Positions 63,890-64,000 of a stretch of DNA of 64,000 nt are shown here, piece after piece (the stretch's first letter is position 1; every line of letters begins with the position of its first letter). The notes under the pieces were generated by a model, which did no database searches, was not told the DNA's origin, and saw only the letters and a program-made list of their open reading frames with translations. Origin of the DNA: Nematopogon swammerdamellus (Eukaryota; Arthropoda; Insecta; Lepidoptera; Adelidae); contig OX336338.1 of NCBI GenBank assembly GCA_946902875.1, positions 8,981,971-9,045,970 on the forward strand, written 5' to 3'. Made by a program: the position numbers and the translations under genes.

Positions 63890-64000
63890 CTGCCCACACT
63901 CCGTTTTCCTGGTCACGGCCGCCAGCATAGGATACGATTACTCCAACGGTCGTCGTCTCTTCGGCTAACGTGCCCAGCCCACTGCCACTTGAGCTTAGCC
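63890..64000 (-). pseudogene. RTE-like LINE C-terminal part, cut by window end
   Basis: ctgcccacactccgttttcc, ggccgccagcataggatacg and cccagcccactgccacttga match 32410-32515, i.e. WAGHV and GRPP blocks on the minus strand. It continues past 64000. Confidence 0.7.

Overview
The window looks like moth or butterfly (Lepidoptera) genomic DNA. It is AT-rich and intron-rich, and is crowded with element families I associate with lepidopteran genomes: RTE-like LINEs with short microsatellite tails, tRNA-derived SINEs, GGTTCCGTA-ended repeats, and many fold-back and MITE elements. The order is inferred from repeat content and protein similarity, not from a marker gene. I saw no CRISPR array, rRNA or intact tRNA gene.

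Two host genes are well supported and run towards each other. On the + strand, 649-4282 holds the last three coding exons of a class I histone deacetylase (HDAC1/Rpd3): the end of the fold, the acidic tail and the stop. Its catalytic exons lie upstream of the window. On the - strand, nine exons between 42920 and 26016 encode most of an N-acetylglucosaminyltransferase IV (MGAT4 family, GT54), a Golgi enzyme of N-glycan branching. All nine exons join in phase. The membrane-anchor exon (above 42920) and the last few C-terminal residues (below 26016) were not found. Other possible coding pieces are weaker: a 61-codon ORF inside a terminal-inverted-repeat element (5358-5543), an orphan MADF-domain exon (24225-24301), a signal-anchor-like exon on the + strand (46511-46634) and a 93-codon ORF (58336-58617).

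The rest is mobile DNA. By region: 1.7-2.4 kb, a deleted PIF/Harbinger element in an HDAC1 intron; 5.0-6.5 kb, a GC-armed inverted-repeat element; 9.3-10.4 kb, a 1.15-kb near-perfect palindrome; 13.0-13.95 kb, a Penelope-like relic split by an insertion; 15.6-18.7 kb, a nested stack (old repeat, 1.4-kb hAT element with 8-bp target duplication, tRNA-SINE); 19.5-23.0 kb, a nearly full-length RTE-like LINE with an 11-bp target duplication; 25-43 kb, MGAT4 introns filled with MITEs and LINE tails; 47.3-49.7 and 54.8-56.9 kb, two copies of one compound repeat carrying a 213-bp higher-order minisatellite, a SINE and a fold-back end; 50.8-51.7 kb, a mariner with perfect terminal repeats but no catalytic core; 52.2-52.8 kb, long G and C runs; 56.9-57.2 kb, an inverted-repeat element with a tRNA-like promoter block.

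No operon-like or defence-system logic links these genes. HDAC1 and MGAT4 are housekeeping genes, and the novelty lies in the nested mobile elements and a few small unassigned ORFs.
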